53,882 nt of DNA from Gammaproteobacteria bacterium (lineage in GTDB: Bacteria; Gemmatimonadota; Gemmatimonadetes; Longimicrobiales; Gaopeijiaceae): positions 1 to 53,882 of the forward strand of contig VXNP01000143.1 of NCBI GenBank assembly GCA_009840525.1. Direction: 5' to 3'. Position numbers and translations under genes: made by a program. Below are positions 1 to 9,098 of this stretch, one piece after another (within the stretch, counting starts at the first letter, position 1; each line of letters starts with the position of its first letter). The notes beneath the pieces are model-generated. The model was not told the origin of the DNA, made no database searches, and saw only the letters and a list, made by a program, of their open reading frames with translations.

Positions 1-576
1 CCACACCACCAGCCCCATCCCCGCGATCCGGCCGGCGACCGCCCCGCCCGGCACGACGTTCTCGATGAACACGACCGCCGCCAGCACGGCCATCCACAGC
101 AGGTTCATTACACCCAGCGCGAGCGCCAGCGCCATCAGCGCCCAGCAGCACCCCAGGCACCAGAGGCCGTGTCCCCACCCCATGCCCAATGCCCCGCGCG
201 GCCCGTCTCGCCAGCGGGTGAGGAAGTACGTCAGCGGGTTGCGGCAGTGGCGCAGACAGGCCGCCTTCACCGGTGAGAGCTGGTAGAGGCCCGCACTCAC
301 CAGAACGGCGCCCGCGAGCGGACTTCCCCCGGCGAGTGCGATGCGCTCCCCCAGCCAGAACTGCACGGCCGCCGCGGCCAGGCTGAACAGCAGCCACACC
401 GACAGATAGCCCGCGAGAAACAACGCCCCCGACCGGATGTGGGTCCACGGCCCCGGTGCCGGCGCTAGCGGCGTCCCCGACCGGACCCGGCCGCCCCCGT
501 CGCTCAATGAAACCAGCACCCGCACCCAAGGGATGGATACCGGTAGCATCATCGCCGCCATCATTCCGAACCACAT
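1..576 (-). CDS. DUF2182 predicted metal-binding membrane protein (3' end cut by window)
   Basis: The minus-strand translation gives a multi-helix membrane protein with the DUF2182 hallmark run: MAAMMLP in the first visible helix, then a Cys-Leu-Arg-His-Cys-Arg-Asn-Pro-Leu motif and a WCLGCCWALM helix. The family is described as predicted metal-binding integral membrane protein and often sits beside DUF1326, as here. The first in-frame ATG is at 576, but it would skip the usual N-terminal helix and has no Shine-Dalgarno. An ATG at 643 overlaps the DUF1326 stop as ATGA; it reads into this frame only if one base is removed from the CCCC run at 616-619. A single-base error or real frameshift is therefore likely. 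The gene continues past base 1. Family call is firm, start is not. Confidence 0.8.
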   Translation of the reverse strand, partial: MWFGMMAAMMLPVSIPWVRVLVSLSDGGGRVRSGTPLAPAPGPWTHIRSGALFLAGYLSVWLLFSLAAAAVQFWLGERIALAGGSPLAGAVLVSAGLYQLSPVKAACLRHCRNPLTYFLTRWRDGPRGALGMGWGHGLWCLGCCWALMALALALGVMNLLWMAVLAAVVFIENVVPGGAVAGRIAGMGLVVW

Positions 577-639
577 GAGCGTGGCGAGGGCGAGGGACGT
601 ACTCAGAAGCGATGTCCCCTCCGCGTTCCGGCGGAAACG

Positions 640-1374
640 TCATTCATGTCCATTCTCGCCCACCCGCCACTCGAAACGCGAGTGCAGCCCGTGCGTCGCT
701 TCGTTGCGCAGGCGGATGCCGCCGATGTCGCCACGGGTCTGGCCCCGGGCGATGGTCTGGCTGGGGGCGTGGATCTGGTTGAACATGTTCCGGAAGGTGA
801 CGGGCAGATCCCGGTCCCACCCGCGGATATCCTCGACGGACGCGTCCAGCAGCCGTCCCACCCGCACCCGCTTCACCTTGCCCTCATCCTCGATCTCGAT
901 AGGGACGAAGCGCGTGGGCAGCCACTCGGAGACGAAGCGCGCCAGCACCTCCCAGGGGCCCCCCGCCTCGCCGCGCAGGATGGCTTCCACGGCCTCCCGC
1001 TGATCCGGCGACGCTTCCTCGTCGATCAGCAGCACCTCGGTCCAGTCGCCTGCGATCATCAGCTGCGGGCACTCGAAGGCGACCACCGCGCGCACCCCGT
1101 CGAGGCGCGTGCCGCCGTATCGGCCCTCGTCGAAGCGGAGCGCCCAGTAGCCGATGCAGCGCTCGTGGGTGCAGTTCTGGCTGAAGTGGACGTGGCCCGG
1201 ACAGACCACCTGGCAGTTGCAGCTCTCGAACAGGAGGCCGCGAGCCCACCAGCCGCGGGTGTCCGCCGCGTGTGAGCCGACCGTTACAGGCGAGCCGGAC
1301 ATGGTGGGTGAACCGGACGAACCGGGCGGGCCGGACGCGCCTGGTTCAGCGTTTCCGGCCCGCCCGCGAGACAC
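640..1374 (-). CDS. DUF1326 domain protein
   Basis: A 244-residue soluble protein of the DUF1326 family. The diagnostic start of the domain, FESCNCQVVCPGH, lies near residue 50 and is followed by CTHERC and a conserved end (HSRFEW). The cysteines suggest metal or redox chemistry, but the family has no established function. The first 25-40 residues are Gly/Pro/Ser rich and poorly conserved-looking, so an internal Met at residue 25 could be the true start. It lies directly before the DUF2182 gene, a common pairing that implies a shared role. Its stop codon (TGA, 640-642) is in the same frame as the DUF2182 body. Confidence 0.85.
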   Translation of the reverse strand: MSRGRAGNAEPGASGPPGSSGSPTMSGSPVTVGSHAADTRGWWARGLLFESCNCQVVCPGHVHFSQNCTHERCIGYWALRFDEGRYGGTRLDGVRAVVAFECPQLMIAGDWTEVLLIDEEASPDQREAVEAILRGEAGGPWEVLARFVSEWLPTRFVPIEIEDEGKVKRVRVGRLLDASVEDIRGWDRDLPVTFRNMFNQIHAPSQTIARGQTRGDIGGIRLRNEATHGLHSRFEWRVGENGHE

Positions 1375-1396
1375 CGGGTCTCGCCCGTCCCGGACC

Positions 1397-2485
1397 TCAG
1401 CTGGTCGGGTAGAGCTGGGTGCCTTCGAAGGTCCCGAGGCCCGAGGAGTTGCGGTACGTGAGCGTGCCGATGCGGCCGGAGCTTCCCGCCATGCGGGCGC
1501 AGCCGATCTCCCCGTCCCGGTTGATCGCGACGAACTTCTCGCTGGGCACGAAGTCGAGGTCGACCGCCCGATACCTGCCCACGATCATCTCGATCGCGTC
1601 CTCGCAGGCCTCCTGCGGCGAACGCCCCTCGCGCATGCGCCCGACGATGAAGTACGACGCGCACGACTTGATCACGTCCTCGCCGCGTCCGGTGACCGCC
1701 GCCGCGCCCACATCGTTGTCGACGTAGAGCCCGGCGCCGATGATGGGCGAGTCGCCGATGCGGCCCGGAATCTTCCAGGAGAGGCCGCTGGTGGTGGTAA
1801 TGCCCGCCACGTCCCCGTTGGCGTCCACGGCCAGCACGTTGGTGGTGCCGTAGTTGAAGTCGTCCTCGCCGGGGAGCCCGCCGGTCTGCCTGCCGGGCCT
1901 GTCGCGGATGTGGTCGGGCGGACCCCAGTCGTCCCGCCGCTCGCTGTGGGTCTCGCGCCAGCGCACCCACGCCATGCGCGCGTTTTCGGTAAGCAGATTC
2001 TCGGCCTTGAAGCCGAAGGAGAGCGCGAACTCACGCGCGCCCGGTCCCACCAGCATGACGTGGTCGGTGCGTTCCATCACCAGCCGCGCGACCGACGACG
2101 GGGTCTTGATGTCCTCGATCGACGCCACCGCGCCGGCGCTGTAGGTCTTTCCGTCCATGCACGAGGCGTCGAGCTGCACCACGCCGTCCTCGTTGGGAAG
2201 CCCGCCGTAGCCGACCCCCGCATCATCGGGATCCACCTCGATCACGTTGGCGCCGCGCTCCACCGCGTCCAGCGCGCTCCCGCCCTCGGAAAGGATGTCC
2301 CACGCCTGCGCCATGGCGTTGCGCCCGGTCTCGTTGGTGTGGCTGGTGATGATGAGGGGGGCGCCCGCCTGCTGCCGCCTCAACAGCCCTCGGGGCCAGC
2401 GGCCGAGGGCCAGCGCTCCCGCGCCGACGCCGAAGCCCTGCTTGAAGAATCGCCGGCGGGATGAACCGGAAGCTGCTCTGGCCAT
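1397..2485 (-). CDS. N4-(beta-N-acetylglucosaminyl)-L-asparaginase, Tat-exported
   Basis: A 362-residue Ntn-hydrolase of the glycosylasparaginase family, which splits the GlcNAc-Asn bond or related beta-aspartyl substrates after self-cleavage before a catalytic Thr. The N-terminus has a twin-arginine motif (SRRRFFKQGF, residues 9-18), placing it in the periplasm. The body starts with IITSHTNETGRNAM. The nucleophile region reads NYGTTNVLAVD, with Thr214 the likely nucleophile, then TTTSGLSWKIPGRIGDSPII, the substrate-binding stretch. The HDTIG form of the nucleophile motif is replaced by YGTTN. The ATG at 2485 is preceded by GGAAAGGAGC at good spacing, so the longer open frame upstream is ignored. 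Confidence 0.9.
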   Translation of the reverse strand: MARAASGSSRRRFFKQGFGVGAGALALGRWPRGLLRRQQAGAPLIITSHTNETGRNAMAQAWDILSEGGSALDAVERGANVIEVDPDDAGVGYGGLPNEDGVVQLDASCMDGKTYSAGAVASIEDIKTPSSVARLVMERTDHVMLVGPGAREFALSFGFKAENLLTENARMAWVRWRETHSERRDDWGPPDHIRDRPGRQTGGLPGEDDFNYGTTNVLAVDANGDVAGITTTSGLSWKIPGRIGDSPIIGAGLYVDNDVGAAAVTGRGEDVIKSCASYFIVGRMREGRSPQEACEDAIEMIVGRYRAVDLDFVPSEKFVAINRDGEIGCARMAGSSGRIGTLTYRNSSGLGTFEGTQLYPTS

Positions 2486-2673
2486 GACTTGCTCCTTTCC
2501 GTCGATGGAGGGTGGGAATGCTCTATGCGGATTCGCTTCCCCGAGATTCCGTAGGATGATTGCAGGATCGTAGATGCCGCGCGGAAGGCGGGCAAGGCGG
2601 GCAAGCGGCGTCCCGGCGTGGAAGGCGAGCGCGGCGTCCCCGGCCCCCCGGGGGCATCCGACGCTCGACGGGA

Positions 2674-4086
2674 TCACTCCGCGAGCGATGGCCGCTCCGG
2701 GGGAAGCAGGCGCTCGATGGTCGCGGCCAGGGCCAGCACCGCCTCCTCGCCTGCGGGAGGACCCACCACCTGGAGGCCCACCGGGAGCCCGCGGGGGTCG
2801 AGCCCGACGGGCACCGAGGCGACCGGCAGACCGGTGAGCGAGAGCACGAACGTGGGGGCGAACCAGTCCACGTAGGTCTCGAGCCGGCGGCCCGCGATCT
2901 CCGTGGGATGGCTCTGGTCGACGGGGAAAGGAGGGACGGCGGTGGTCGGCGTGAGCAGGTAGTCGAAGTTGCGCCGCAGCCGGGCGAAGCGATGCCAGAT
3001 GTCGCTGCGCACCTGGTCGGCGCGGCCGAGCTGCCCCGCCGTGGCGGCGAGGCCCGCGCGGATGTTGCCGGACAGGTTGGGACCCAGTTCGCCGATGCGG
3101 TGCAGGCGGTCCTGGTGGTGGGCGACCATCCAGCGGCCGCGCAGGTCGAGGAAGGCCCGGCGGGCGTGCGAGAGGTCCAGGTCGATCTCCTCCACCGCGG
3201 CGCCCGCCCGACCCAGTGCGAACGCCGCCTCCCGGCACACGGCCTCCACCCCCGCATCCATCCCCATCCCCGCCAGGTCCGCGCAGTATGCGACGCGGGC
3301 GCCTTGTGCCACCCCTGCCCGGGCGGCGGCCGGGAAGTCCCGCCCCGCGACCGCCTGACGGAGGGGCGACCCCGCCGCCGGCCCCGCGATCGCCGCGAGC
3401 CCGAGCGCCAGGTCCTCCGCCGCGCGCGCCATCAGCCCGGTGACCATGATGGTGTCCCACACCCAGTCGGTGGGCTCGGTGGGGACCAGGCCGGGGGAGG
3501 GGCGTAGTCCGGTCACCCCGCAGAAGGCCGCCGGGATGCGGAGCGATCCCCCCAGGTCGGTCCCCTCCGCCAGCGCGAACATGCCGGTCGCCAGCCCCGC
3601 CGCCCCGCCGCCGGTCGACCCTCCGGCCGATAGCGCCGGGTTCCACGGGTTGCGGGTCGCGCCGAACACGTCGTTGAAGGTGTTGGCTCCCGCGGCGAAC
3701 TCCGGCGTGTTGGTCTTGCCGACCACCACCGCCCCGGCGGCCCGCAGACGGCGCACCACCAGCGCGTCCTCCGTGGGCACGTGGTCCGCGTACAGCGGGG
3801 AGCCGTACGTGGTGCGCAGCCCCGCCACCGCCGTCATGTCCTTGATACCGACCGGCACCCCGGCGAGCGGCCCGGGATCCTCGCCCCGCGCCAGCCGCCG
3901 GTCGATCGCGCGCGCGTCGTCGAGAGCGCGCGGGGAGCGTGTCACCACCGCGTTGACCACCGGGTTGTGCCGACGAACGCGGTCGAGCGCCGCCGACACC
4001 GCTTCCTCCGCCGACACCTCCCGCGCCGCCACCAACCGGGCGAGCTCGACGGCAGGGAGAAAGGCCAGATCGCCGACAGTGCTCAT
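2674..4086 (-). CDS. Amidase signature family hydrolase
   Basis: A 470-residue amidase (GatA/FAAH superfamily). The Ser-cisSer-Lys triad is visible: Lys82 in GIKDM, cis-Ser157 in GGSTGGG and nucleophile Ser181 in GTDLGGSLRIPA. The 24-residue spacing between the two serines is as in FAAH. No signal peptide is seen, so it is probably cytoplasmic, hydrolysing an amide of unknown identity. It is not a convincing GatA, since gatB/gatC are absent. It lies 188 bases before the asparaginase on the same strand, so both may belong to amide-nitrogen scavenging (inference). It is divergent from the deacetylase gene. Confidence 0.9.
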   Translation of the reverse strand: MSTVGDLAFLPAVELARLVAAREVSAEEAVSAALDRVRRHNPVVNAVVTRSPRALDDARAIDRRLARGEDPGPLAGVPVGIKDMTAVAGLRTTYGSPLYADHVPTEDALVVRRLRAAGAVVVGKTNTPEFAAGANTFNDVFGATRNPWNPALSAGGSTGGGAAGLATGMFALAEGTDLGGSLRIPAAFCGVTGLRPSPGLVPTEPTDWVWDTIMVTGLMARAAEDLALGLAAIAGPAAGSPLRQAVAGRDFPAAARAGVAQGARVAYCADLAGMGMDAGVEAVCREAAFALGRAGAAVEEIDLDLSHARRAFLDLRGRWMVAHHQDRLHRIGELGPNLSGNIRAGLAATAGQLGRADQVRSDIWHRFARLRRNFDYLLTPTTAVPPFPVDQSHPTEIAGRRLETYVDWFAPTFVLSLTGLPVASVPVGLDPRGLPVGLQVVGPPAGEEAVLALAATIERLLPPERPSLAE

Positions 4087-4216
4087 GACATCGCTTCCAT
4101 GGCCGACGTCCCTCGCCTCAAGCCCTCGCCCTTCGCTCGCATACTGTTACGCTCCATATCGAATCCCTATTGTTGCGACTGCGCCCCCCGACCGGAACCC
4201 TAACCCGGGAGCATCC

Positions 4217-5194
4217 ATGAACGCGCGCCCGATCCTCCTCGCCACCGCAACATTGGCCATCATCCTCTCCTCGTGCGCGCCCGGCGCCGGGACCGCCGAT
4301 GCCGCCCAGTCGCCGCAGGCCGACGACGAGCCGGGCTGGCGATGGAGCGACGAGCGCGTCTTCGCGACCGTGAACGCGGTAAGGGCCGGACGCGATCTTA
4401 CGCCCGCCAGCTGGCCGGGCGGAGCGCGCGCCGCGGTGCTGCTCTCCTTCGACGTGGACAACGAAACCATCCCCATCCGCAACGGGCAACCCACCATCGG
4501 CGGCCTGTCGCAGGGCCAGTACGGCGCGCGCCGCGCCCTGCCGCGGATACTCGAGATCCTCGACGAGCACGACATCCCGGCATCCTTCTTCATCCCCGCG
4601 ATGAGCCTCCAGTTCAACCCGGAGATGCTGGATGCGATTCAGGCAGCGGGTCACCACGAGATCGGAATTCACGGCTGGATCCACGAAACCAACTCGTTGC
4701 TCGAGGCCGACGAGGAACGGGCCCTGCTGGAACGCGCGGTCGCGTATCTGACCGAGGTCACCGGCGAGCGGCCGGTCGGCTACCGGGCCCCGTCGTGGAA
4801 CTTCAGCCCCAACACCCTGGACATCATCCTCGACATGGATTTCCTCTACGACAGCTCGCTGATGGCCGACGACCGCCCCTACGAGATCGTCGCCAACGGC
4901 GAGCCCACCGGGCTGATCGAGCTGCCCGTGGAATGGATCCTGGACGACGCTCCCCTCCTCAACCCGCGCGGCAATAGCTACAGCGCCCCCCGCGACGTCC
5001 TTCAGGTCTACATCGACGAGTTCGACCGCGCCTGGGAGGAAGGCACCATGCTCGTGCTCACGATGCACCCCCACTACATCGGCCACCGCTCCCGCATCCT
5101 GATCCTGGAAGGGCTCATCGAGCACATCAACGCACGCGGCGACGTGTGGTACGCGACGCACCGCGCGGTGGCGGAGTACGTGCAGGGAGGGTGA
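4217..5194 (+). CDS. Polysaccharide deacetylase family lipoprotein
   Basis: A 325-residue NodB-homology (CE4/PuuE-like) protein. Residues 1-20 form a lipoprotein signal peptide with lipobox LSSC (Cys20). Metal-site motif 1 is SFDVDNE (Asp79, Asp81) and motif 2 is HGWIH (His152, His156). Motif 3 is YRAPSW, and a late histidine lies in LTMHPHY. The family removes N-acetyl or formyl groups from chitin-like polymers, peptidoglycan or small cyclic amides. HGWIHE and TMHPHY are closer to PuuE/allantoinase-type members than to chitin deacetylases. The start at 4217 follows GGGAG and begins a clean signal peptide; the longer open frame upstream runs through the divergent amidase. Confidence 0.88.
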   Translation: MNARPILLATATLAIILSSCAPGAGTADAAQSPQADDEPGWRWSDERVFATVNAVRAGRDLTPASWPGGARAAVLLSFDVDNETIPIRNGQPTIGGLSQGQYGARRALPRILEILDEHDIPASFFIPAMSLQFNPEMLDAIQAAGHHEIGIHGWIHETNSLLEADEERALLERAVAYLTEVTGERPVGYRAPSWNFSPNTLDIILDMDFLYDSSLMADDRPYEIVANGEPTGLIELPVEWILDDAPLLNPRGNSYSAPRDVLQVYIDEFDRAWEEGTMLVLTMHPHYIGHRSRILILEGLIEHINARGDVWYATHRAVAEYVQGG

Positions 5195-6687
5195 CGGAGA
5201 TCCCTGAGGCCGAAGGCTTCTCCGGTGAGATCGGCTTGGCGCCGCCGCCGCTCGTCGTCCGTTTCGTCTTTCCCGGACCTCGTCGGGACGTGCTTCGCCG
5301 AGCCGTAACCAAGGCCGGGGCCGCCGGGCTTCTCCTGTTGGTCCTGGGACCCGCGGCCTGCCGCCCAGGCACGACCGGACCCATCCTCGCCGACCGAAAC
5401 CGGGCACCGGTCGCGGCAGCCTCCATTCCTGCCCTGACGCTGGTCGAGGGACAGGTGGTGCTGGTTGATGCGTCCCCATACTTCGCCGATCCCGACGGCG
5501 ACAGCCTGAGCTACGAGGCGAGGACGGACGCGGCTGCTGCCCGGGTCGCGGTCTCCGGCACCTTGGTCACGGTCACCGCGGTGTCTTCGGGAAGGGCGAT
5601 CCTGACTCTGACGGCCCGCGATCCGGGTGGGCTCGCGGCCACCCAGAGCACCGGTGTCACGGTGCGGCCGAACCGGGCGCCCATGGCGACGGGCTCGATT
5701 CCGGCGGTGAACCTGGCCTCCGGCGAGACGGTCCCCGTAGAGGTGTCCTCGTATTTCGACGATCCGGACGGGGGCGCACTCAGCTATCAGGCCTCGTCTT
5801 CGAACCCGCGCGTGGCCTTGGCTTCGGTGTCCGGCCTGACGATGTCGATCGCCGGCGTGGCGGCGGGCACGACAACGCTGATGTTGACCGCCACGGATCC
5901 CGGCGGCCTCACGGCGGCGCATGAGGTTGCGGTGACGGTGGTGCCGGGTCCGATGCTCGGCTTCCGGGAGGATTTCGACTCGGGCCTGGAGGCGTGGGGC
6001 GTTCAACAGGCGGACACGATGGTGTCCGAAGGGGTCCTGGCGCTCACCAATCTCGAACGTGGCATCGCGGGGCGTGCGAACCGCAACCTCGAAGCCCCCA
6101 TCAACTTCTGGGAGGTGCGCGCCCGTCTGGGACGCACGCAGACCGACAGCGTGGTCGTCTCGGTGATCTTCGCGACCGGACACGAGCGGTACGCGTGGTA
6201 CGCGCTCGACGTCGGATCCGGCGTCTCCGTCAACGGGAGCGACACCAACTACAGATTCTACGCCCTGGATCGGACCAGGTGGCCCCCGGAGAACCGCTGG
6301 GTCGTCATCGAGGGCACCTACGGGGTCTCGGATGCCGTCCGCGACGGTCCCGGCGAGTTTACGGAGATCGCCGCATCGCTGGATGACGGCGAGCTGCGTG
6401 CGTGGGCCGGCGAAACGGAGCTGTTCGCCGTCACGCTGGGCGACGACCATCCGGCTCGCCTGACCGCGATCGGCCTTTGGGTCTTTCCGCTGGACGGGGC
6501 CGAGGCGCGAACCGCCCTCTTCGACTGGGTGGAGGTGGGCGGGACGCACACGGCCGGGGCCGCAACCGCAAGCGCCGCCATGGCCGCACCGGCGGCCGCC
6601 ACCGAAGAGCCCGCGACACCCAGCGCCGCAATGACCGCACCGGCGCGGATGTTGCGGCTGTCCGGATCCAGGCCGGGGGCGCGCTGA
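5191..6687 (+). CDS. Ig-like-repeat lipoprotein with LamG-like C-terminal domain (two repeats)
   Basis: A surface lipoprotein. The export signal is hydrophobic (GAAGLLLLVLGPAAC). Two cadherin/Ig-like repeats follow, each with a YFxDPDG(D/G)xLSY strand-loop and ending TLTARDPGGL or MLTATDPGGL. A C-terminal beta-sandwich of about 190 residues begins FREDFDSGLEAWG and carries DGPGEFTEI and LFDWVEVGG, as in the next gene. The tail is Ala/Pro rich. The GTG at 5191 overlaps the previous stop (GTGA), but a GTG at 5290 sits closer to the signal peptide and may be the true start. Role is probably adhesion or glycan binding, inferred from fold only. Confidence 0.8.
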   Translation: MTEIPEAEGFSGEIGLAPPPLVVRFVFPGPRRDVLRRAVTKAGAAGLLLLVLGPAACRPGTTGPILADRNRAPVAAASIPALTLVEGQVVLVDASPYFADPDGDSLSYEARTDAAAARVAVSGTLVTVTAVSSGRAILTLTARDPGGLAATQSTGVTVRPNRAPMATGSIPAVNLASGETVPVEVSSYFDDPDGGALSYQASSSNPRVALASVSGLTMSIAGVAAGTTTLMLTATDPGGLTAAHEVAVTVVPGPMLGFREDFDSGLEAWGVQQADTMVSEGVLALTNLERGIAGRANRNLEAPINFWEVRARLGRTQTDSVVVSVIFATGHERYAWYALDVGSGVSVNGSDTNYRFYALDRTRWPPENRWVVIEGTYGVSDAVRDGPGEFTEIAASLDDGELRAWAGETELFAVTLGDDHPARLTAIGLWVFPLDGAEARTALFDWVEVGGTHTAGAATASAAMAAPAAATEEPATPSAAMTAPARMLRLSGSRPGAR

Positions 6688-6793
6688 CGCCAAACGACCG
6701 TCGCTTCGCTTTTTCGGGGCGCTGCCTCATGTTTCAGGCGCACCGACCTTGCGGCCGCGGGTCGGAAGCTCCAGCTCCTCCACGCAAACAGGT

Positions 6794-8905
6794 ATGTCTG
6801 TAATGACAGGTTCGGGTCTGCTATCTGATTCGGGTGTCCATCCGTCCGGCGCGCTCCGGAGACGCCTCGTCCGTCCGCTGGCGCTGCTGGCCGTGACCTG
6901 GGCCGCCGCCTGCGGCGGAGAAGGAGGCACCACCGAGCCCGCACCGGCGCCGCAGCCCAACCGGCCGCCGGTGGCGTCGGGGTCGATACCGGCCCAGACC
7001 ATGACGGCAGGCGAGTCGGCTACGGTGAGCGTGGGCGGCCTCTTCAGCGACCCTGACGGCGACGCCCTGACCTTCACCGCGATCTCGTCGAACGCGGGTG
7101 TGGCGAGCGTCGCCCTGTCGGGCACCAACCTCAACATCACGGCCGTGTCGGCCGGGAGCGCCACGGTCACCGTGACCGCCCGCGACCCCGCGGGGCTCTC
7201 CACCGCGGCCAGCGCCAATGTGACGGTGACGGAGCCCAACCGGGCGCCGGTGCCGGCCGTGCCGGTCGCGCCCGCGCAAACGGCCATCGTGGGCGACACC
7301 CTGAACGTCGACATGTCGCCGTTCTTCAGCGACCCGGACGGCGACGCGCTGACCTACACGGCGACCAGCGCCAACGCCTCGGTGGCAACGGTGACGGTGA
7401 CGGGCAGCGTGGTGTCCGCCGCGGCGGTGGGCGCCGGTTCGACAACGCTCACGGTGACGGCGACCGACCCGGACGGCCTGTCCGGCTCCCTCAGCGTACC
7501 CCTGACCGTCGAGCCCAACCGCCCGCCGGAGGCGACGCAGGACTCACTTCGCTCGCTGAGCATCCAGGAGCGCAATACCGAGGCCGTGAACGTCGCCCAG
7601 TACTTCACCGACCCGAACGGACAGGCGCTTACCTACACGGCCGAATCGGACGACCCGGCGGTGGCGACCGTCTCCGTGTCGGGCTCGACGATGACGGTGA
7701 CCGCCGTGGCCATCGGGACCGCGACGGTTACGGTCACGGCGACGGACCCGTACGGTCTGACGGCTTCGCTGAACGGAACCGTGACGGTGATTGAGCGGGT
7801 CAACCAAGCCCCCGAGGCGCAAGGAACGATTAACGATATCTCGCGGTCGGCAGGCTGGTCGGGCACGCTGGAACTGGAGGGAGACGATGTGCTCTTCGTC
7901 GATCCCGATGGCGACGACCTGACCTACTCGGCGGAGTCGTCGGATCCCAGCGTGGCCGCCCTGGAGTTGACGGGCAGCCTGCTGCGCGTCAGCACCCTTG
8001 TCGAGGGAACGGCGACGGGGACCGTGACGGCGACCGATCCGGGAGGCCTGTCGGCGTCGGTGTCCTTCGGGATTACCGTCCTCCCCGCTGCGGGGCTCAT
8101 CTTCCGCGACGACTTCGACGATGAAAGCAGCCTGGAAGACTGGGGATTCGATAACGCGGAGGGCGAGGTCTCGGAGGGCATTCTGAGAGTGACCAATACG
8201 GCGGACAGTGTCTGGGGCATCGTGGGCCGTGAAGTGGATCCGCCGATCACCTCATGGGAGGTCCAGGCTCGCGTGGGCCGTCAGGCCGACACCATCCAGA
8301 CGGCACTTTTCTTCGTGGTGACAGACCCCGGCGAGCGGAGCACCGAGGCCTTCCGAATCCTTATAGGCACAAGGGTGCTCGACTTTGGAGACGGTGATAC
8401 GGAGACGATCAACTACGGGCTTCAGGTGTTCTTCGAGCCGGAGGGCCGAGAGGAAGGCTGGTACTTCATCGGTGGCGACGGAGTCGCTTTCCGCGGAATC
8501 TCCGACGCCATCAATGACGGTCCCGGGGAGTTCACGGACATGACGGTCAGGGTGCAGGACGGGCTATTCCAGGCCCTGGCAGGAGAAGAACTCCTCTTCT
8601 CGGCTCCCACGGCCGCGCTGAGTTTCGGCGACGCGATTGCGGAGATCAGCCAGGTTCACCTGTGGACCTTCGATCCGGCTCTCACCGCCCCGAGCCTCCT
8701 CGACTGGATCGAGGTCAACGGCGTGCCCACCGAAGGCAGCTCCGCCACGGCCGGTGCGAACAGATACCGCACGATCGCCCCGCTGGACGCCATGGACGAT
8801 GCCGGCGCGCTCCGTGAGGTAGCGCCCCGGATTGTTGGTGAAGCGTCCCCGAGAGTTGTAGGCGAAGGACCGTCGCGGCACTCCCTGACCCCGAGTCGCC
8901 GTTAA
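6794..8905 (+). CDS. Ig-like-repeat lipoprotein with LamG-like C-terminal domain (four repeats)
   Basis: A paralogue of the preceding gene, about 703 residues. The signal peptide ends at a lipobox (TWAAAC, followed by Gly-rich linker and PAPAPQP). Four repeats of about 90 residues each start at NRPPVASG, NRAPVPAV, NRPPEAT and NQAPEAQG and each carry an F(S/T/V)DP(D/N)G loop, as in dystroglycan-type cadherin folds. The last about 220 residues form a sandwich domain starting FRDDFDDES and ending SLLDWIEVNGV, homologous to that of the gene before. The DPDGD loops could bind calcium. It is likely an outer-surface protein. The start may instead be the ATG at 6803. Confidence 0.82.
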   Translation: MSVMTGSGLLSDSGVHPSGALRRRLVRPLALLAVTWAAACGGEGGTTEPAPAPQPNRPPVASGSIPAQTMTAGESATVSVGGLFSDPDGDALTFTAISSNAGVASVALSGTNLNITAVSAGSATVTVTARDPAGLSTAASANVTVTEPNRAPVPAVPVAPAQTAIVGDTLNVDMSPFFSDPDGDALTYTATSANASVATVTVTGSVVSAAAVGAGSTTLTVTATDPDGLSGSLSVPLTVEPNRPPEATQDSLRSLSIQERNTEAVNVAQYFTDPNGQALTYTAESDDPAVATVSVSGSTMTVTAVAIGTATVTVTATDPYGLTASLNGTVTVIERVNQAPEAQGTINDISRSAGWSGTLELEGDDVLFVDPDGDDLTYSAESSDPSVAALELTGSLLRVSTLVEGTATGTVTATDPGGLSASVSFGITVLPAAGLIFRDDFDDESSLEDWGFDNAEGEVSEGILRVTNTADSVWGIVGREVDPPITSWEVQARVGRQADTIQTALFFVVTDPGERSTEAFRILIGTRVLDFGDGDTETINYGLQVFFEPEGREEGWYFIGGDGVAFRGISDAINDGPGEFTDMTVRVQDGLFQALAGEELLFSAPTAALSFGDAIAEISQVHLWTFDPALTAPSLLDWIEVNGVPTEGSSATAGANRYRTIAPLDAMDDAGALREVAPRIVGEASPRVVGEGPSRHSLTPSRR

Positions 8906-8947
8906 GGGGTCACCGGCCCCTCCGCAGCGTGTTGCAAAACCGCAAAT

Positions 8948-8967
8948 GCAACAAATTGTTGCTTTTT
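8948..8967 (+). terminator. Palindrome plus T-run between convergent genes
   Basis: GCAACAAATTGTTGC (7-base arms around one A) is followed by TTTTT. It sits in the 193-base gap between two convergent genes, where a terminator is expected. The stem is AT-rich and weak. Further copies of the TGCAAC/GTTGCA word flank it at 8931 and 8974, so a protein-binding site is an alternative. Confidence 0.4.
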
Positions 8968-9098
8968 CGAAAATGCAACACCGTGCAGAGGGGTGCGCAG
9001 AAGGGTAGAACCGCGAGGAAAGGCCAAGCGCTCCTCACCCATCGAACCCTCCCGGCCCCACGCACCGGAGGTGCTCTCAGTCCAGGCCGGAGGTGCTC

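Noticed and set aside
1397-3646. One 749-codon minus-strand gene fusing the asparaginase to upstream sequence
   Set aside because: The first about 390 codons are Gly/Pro/Arg-rich shadow of the amidase gene; a good ribosome site precedes ATG 2485.
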